Of a stretch of 64,000 nucleotides of DNA, positions 63,347-64,000 are shown in pieces. This stretch comes from Candidatus Thiobius zoothamnicola. Its GTDB lineage: Bacteria; Pseudomonadota; Gammaproteobacteria; Chromatiales; Chromatiaceae. The translations under genes and the position numbers were made by a program. Below the pieces are notes generated by a model. It was not told where the DNA came from. It made no database searches and saw nothing but the letters and a program-made list of their open reading frames with translations. The DNA is taken from contig JAPQLC010000017.1 of assembly GCA_030826945.1 (NCBI GenBank), forward strand, positions 35,316-99,315, given 5' to 3'. The stretch's first letter is position 1; each line of letters begins with the position of its first letter.

Positions 63347-63982
63347 ATGGCGACTGAATCCATTATTGATATACAACGCCTGCGTCAGGATATTCGCTTC
63401 AACGAGGAATTAATCGGGCAACGGTTTGAGTTTCAGACCACCTGGGGGCTTTTTTCGCCCAAAGCGGTTGATGAAGGGACTCAATTGTTACTGAAACATC
63501 TGGAGATCCGCCCGGACGAACAGGCGTTGGATCTAGGTTGCGGCTATGGCCCTCTCGGTATGAGCATCGCGCGCGCCGCACCAGATGGGCATTGTCTGAT
63601 GGTGGACAAAGACTTTGTGGCGGTCGAGTATGCGAGCGCTAATTTACAGCGTAACCATATTCATAACGCCGAAGCCATGCTGAGCGATGGTTTGAAGCAT
63701 ATTGGCCAACGCCGTTTCACTCTGGCGGTCAGCAATTTACCGGCCAAAACCAGTAAGGAGCATTACTACCTGTTTTTCCATGATATTTTGGCAAGCCTGG
63801 AAGAGGGCGGACGCTTGTATGTGGTTGTTATCAATGGGCTGCGGCGTTTTATTGAACGTGCCTTTCAGGAAATATTTGGTAATCACAAAAAGGTGAAGCA
63901 GGGCAACACCTATACTGTTGCGTTGGCGGTGAAAAATAGTAAGACCAGGGCAATCGGACTTAATTTAGGCCAAGGATTTTAA
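63347..63982 (+). CDS. RsmC-like class I methyltransferase
   Basis: The 211-residue protein corresponds to the C-terminal catalytic domain of RsmC-type rRNA guanine N2-methyltransferases: FQTTWGLFSPKAVDEGTQLL, SAM-binding LDLGCGYGPLGMSIARA, MVDKDFVAVEYASANLQRN. The active-site motif, usually NPPF(H), reads NLPAKTSKE here. This shortened form with altered motif is common among bacterial paralogues annotated as methyltransferases of unknown target. Confidence 0.83.
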   Translation: MATESIIDIQRLRQDIRFNEELIGQRFEFQTTWGLFSPKAVDEGTQLLLKHLEIRPDEQALDLGCGYGPLGMSIARAAPDGHCLMVDKDFVAVEYASANLQRNHIHNAEAMLSDGLKHIGQRRFTLAVSNLPAKTSKEHYYLFFHDILASLEEGGRLYVVVINGLRRFIERAFQEIFGNHKKVKQGNTYTVALAVKNSKTRAIGLNLGQGF

Positions 63983-64000
63983 GCAAATACTGGTTGTCCC

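Overview
This window is a chromosomal segment of a gammaproteobacterium. The evidence is the set and order of housekeeping genes: zipA-ligA; bamA-skp-lpxD-fabZ-lpxA-lpxB; yraN-lpoA divergent from rsmI; a PBP1b-type mrcB; lptE-holA; mutS; uvrA; dusA; rluB. A phasin plus acetoacetyl-CoA reductase pair points to polyhydroxyalkanoate storage. I cannot name the species. The core genes have moderate GC and regular codon use; several islands are visibly AT-rich.

Layout. 0-3.5 kb: end of a membrane protein gene, then zipA-ligA. 3.5-5.4 kb: a small defence-like cluster, made of an ADP-ribosyltransferase-like toxin, a small antitoxin and a SecB-like chaperone in the order of a CmdTAC toxin-antitoxin-chaperone system, followed by a lone TIR-like protein. 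5.6-10.4 kb: a two-partner secretion operon (TpsB, CHAT protease, TpsA). 10.5-12 kb: a lipoprotein and a membrane protein. 12.6-21.3 kb: MOSC and Nudix proteins and the outer-membrane/lipid A operon. 21.3-31.3 kb: yraN, lpoA, rsmI, a lipase, DAHP synthase, a TmcA-peroxiredoxin fusion, and a MoxR/DUF2201 pair.

31.4-38.1 kb is the most unusual part. It looks like a cluster of integron gene cassettes without a visible integrase. Four attC-like sites and one weaker one separate small genes, and nearly all recognisable genes are toxins, antitoxins or effector/immunity candidates: a Tse2-like toxin with a small helical partner placed behind a ribbon-helix-helix/RelE pair (the RelE is frameshifted), a SymE-like toxin with a SymR-like antisense RNA, a HigBA-like pair on a probable leaderless transcript, a DUF6973-like protein with a lipoprotein, and a Tlde1-like L,D-transpeptidase effector with a membrane protein. 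An IS630-family element with a broken transposase sits in the middle.

38.5-55.7 kb returns to core genes (cupin, mutS, a small lipoprotein, a phosphatase-like protein, a WD40-caspase lipoprotein with its membrane partner, phasin-phaB, uvrA, tRNA-Ala and tRNA-Glu, mrcB, purU, holA, lptE). 55.9-58.7 kb is a second island, bounded by 21-bp imperfect inverted repeats, with insertion-sequence debris, a small HTH gene and an sce7726/sce7725 pair. The remnant of an AlbA_2-type regulator lies between its right end and dusA. 59-64 kb holds dusA, a BepA-like M48 protease, rluB, moeB and an RsmC-like methyltransferase.

The best candidates for new biology are the Tse2-like module nested in a type II TA operon, the SymE/SymR cassette, the effector/immunity cassettes, the CmdTAC-like cluster, and the inverted-repeat-bounded sce7725/sce7726 unit.
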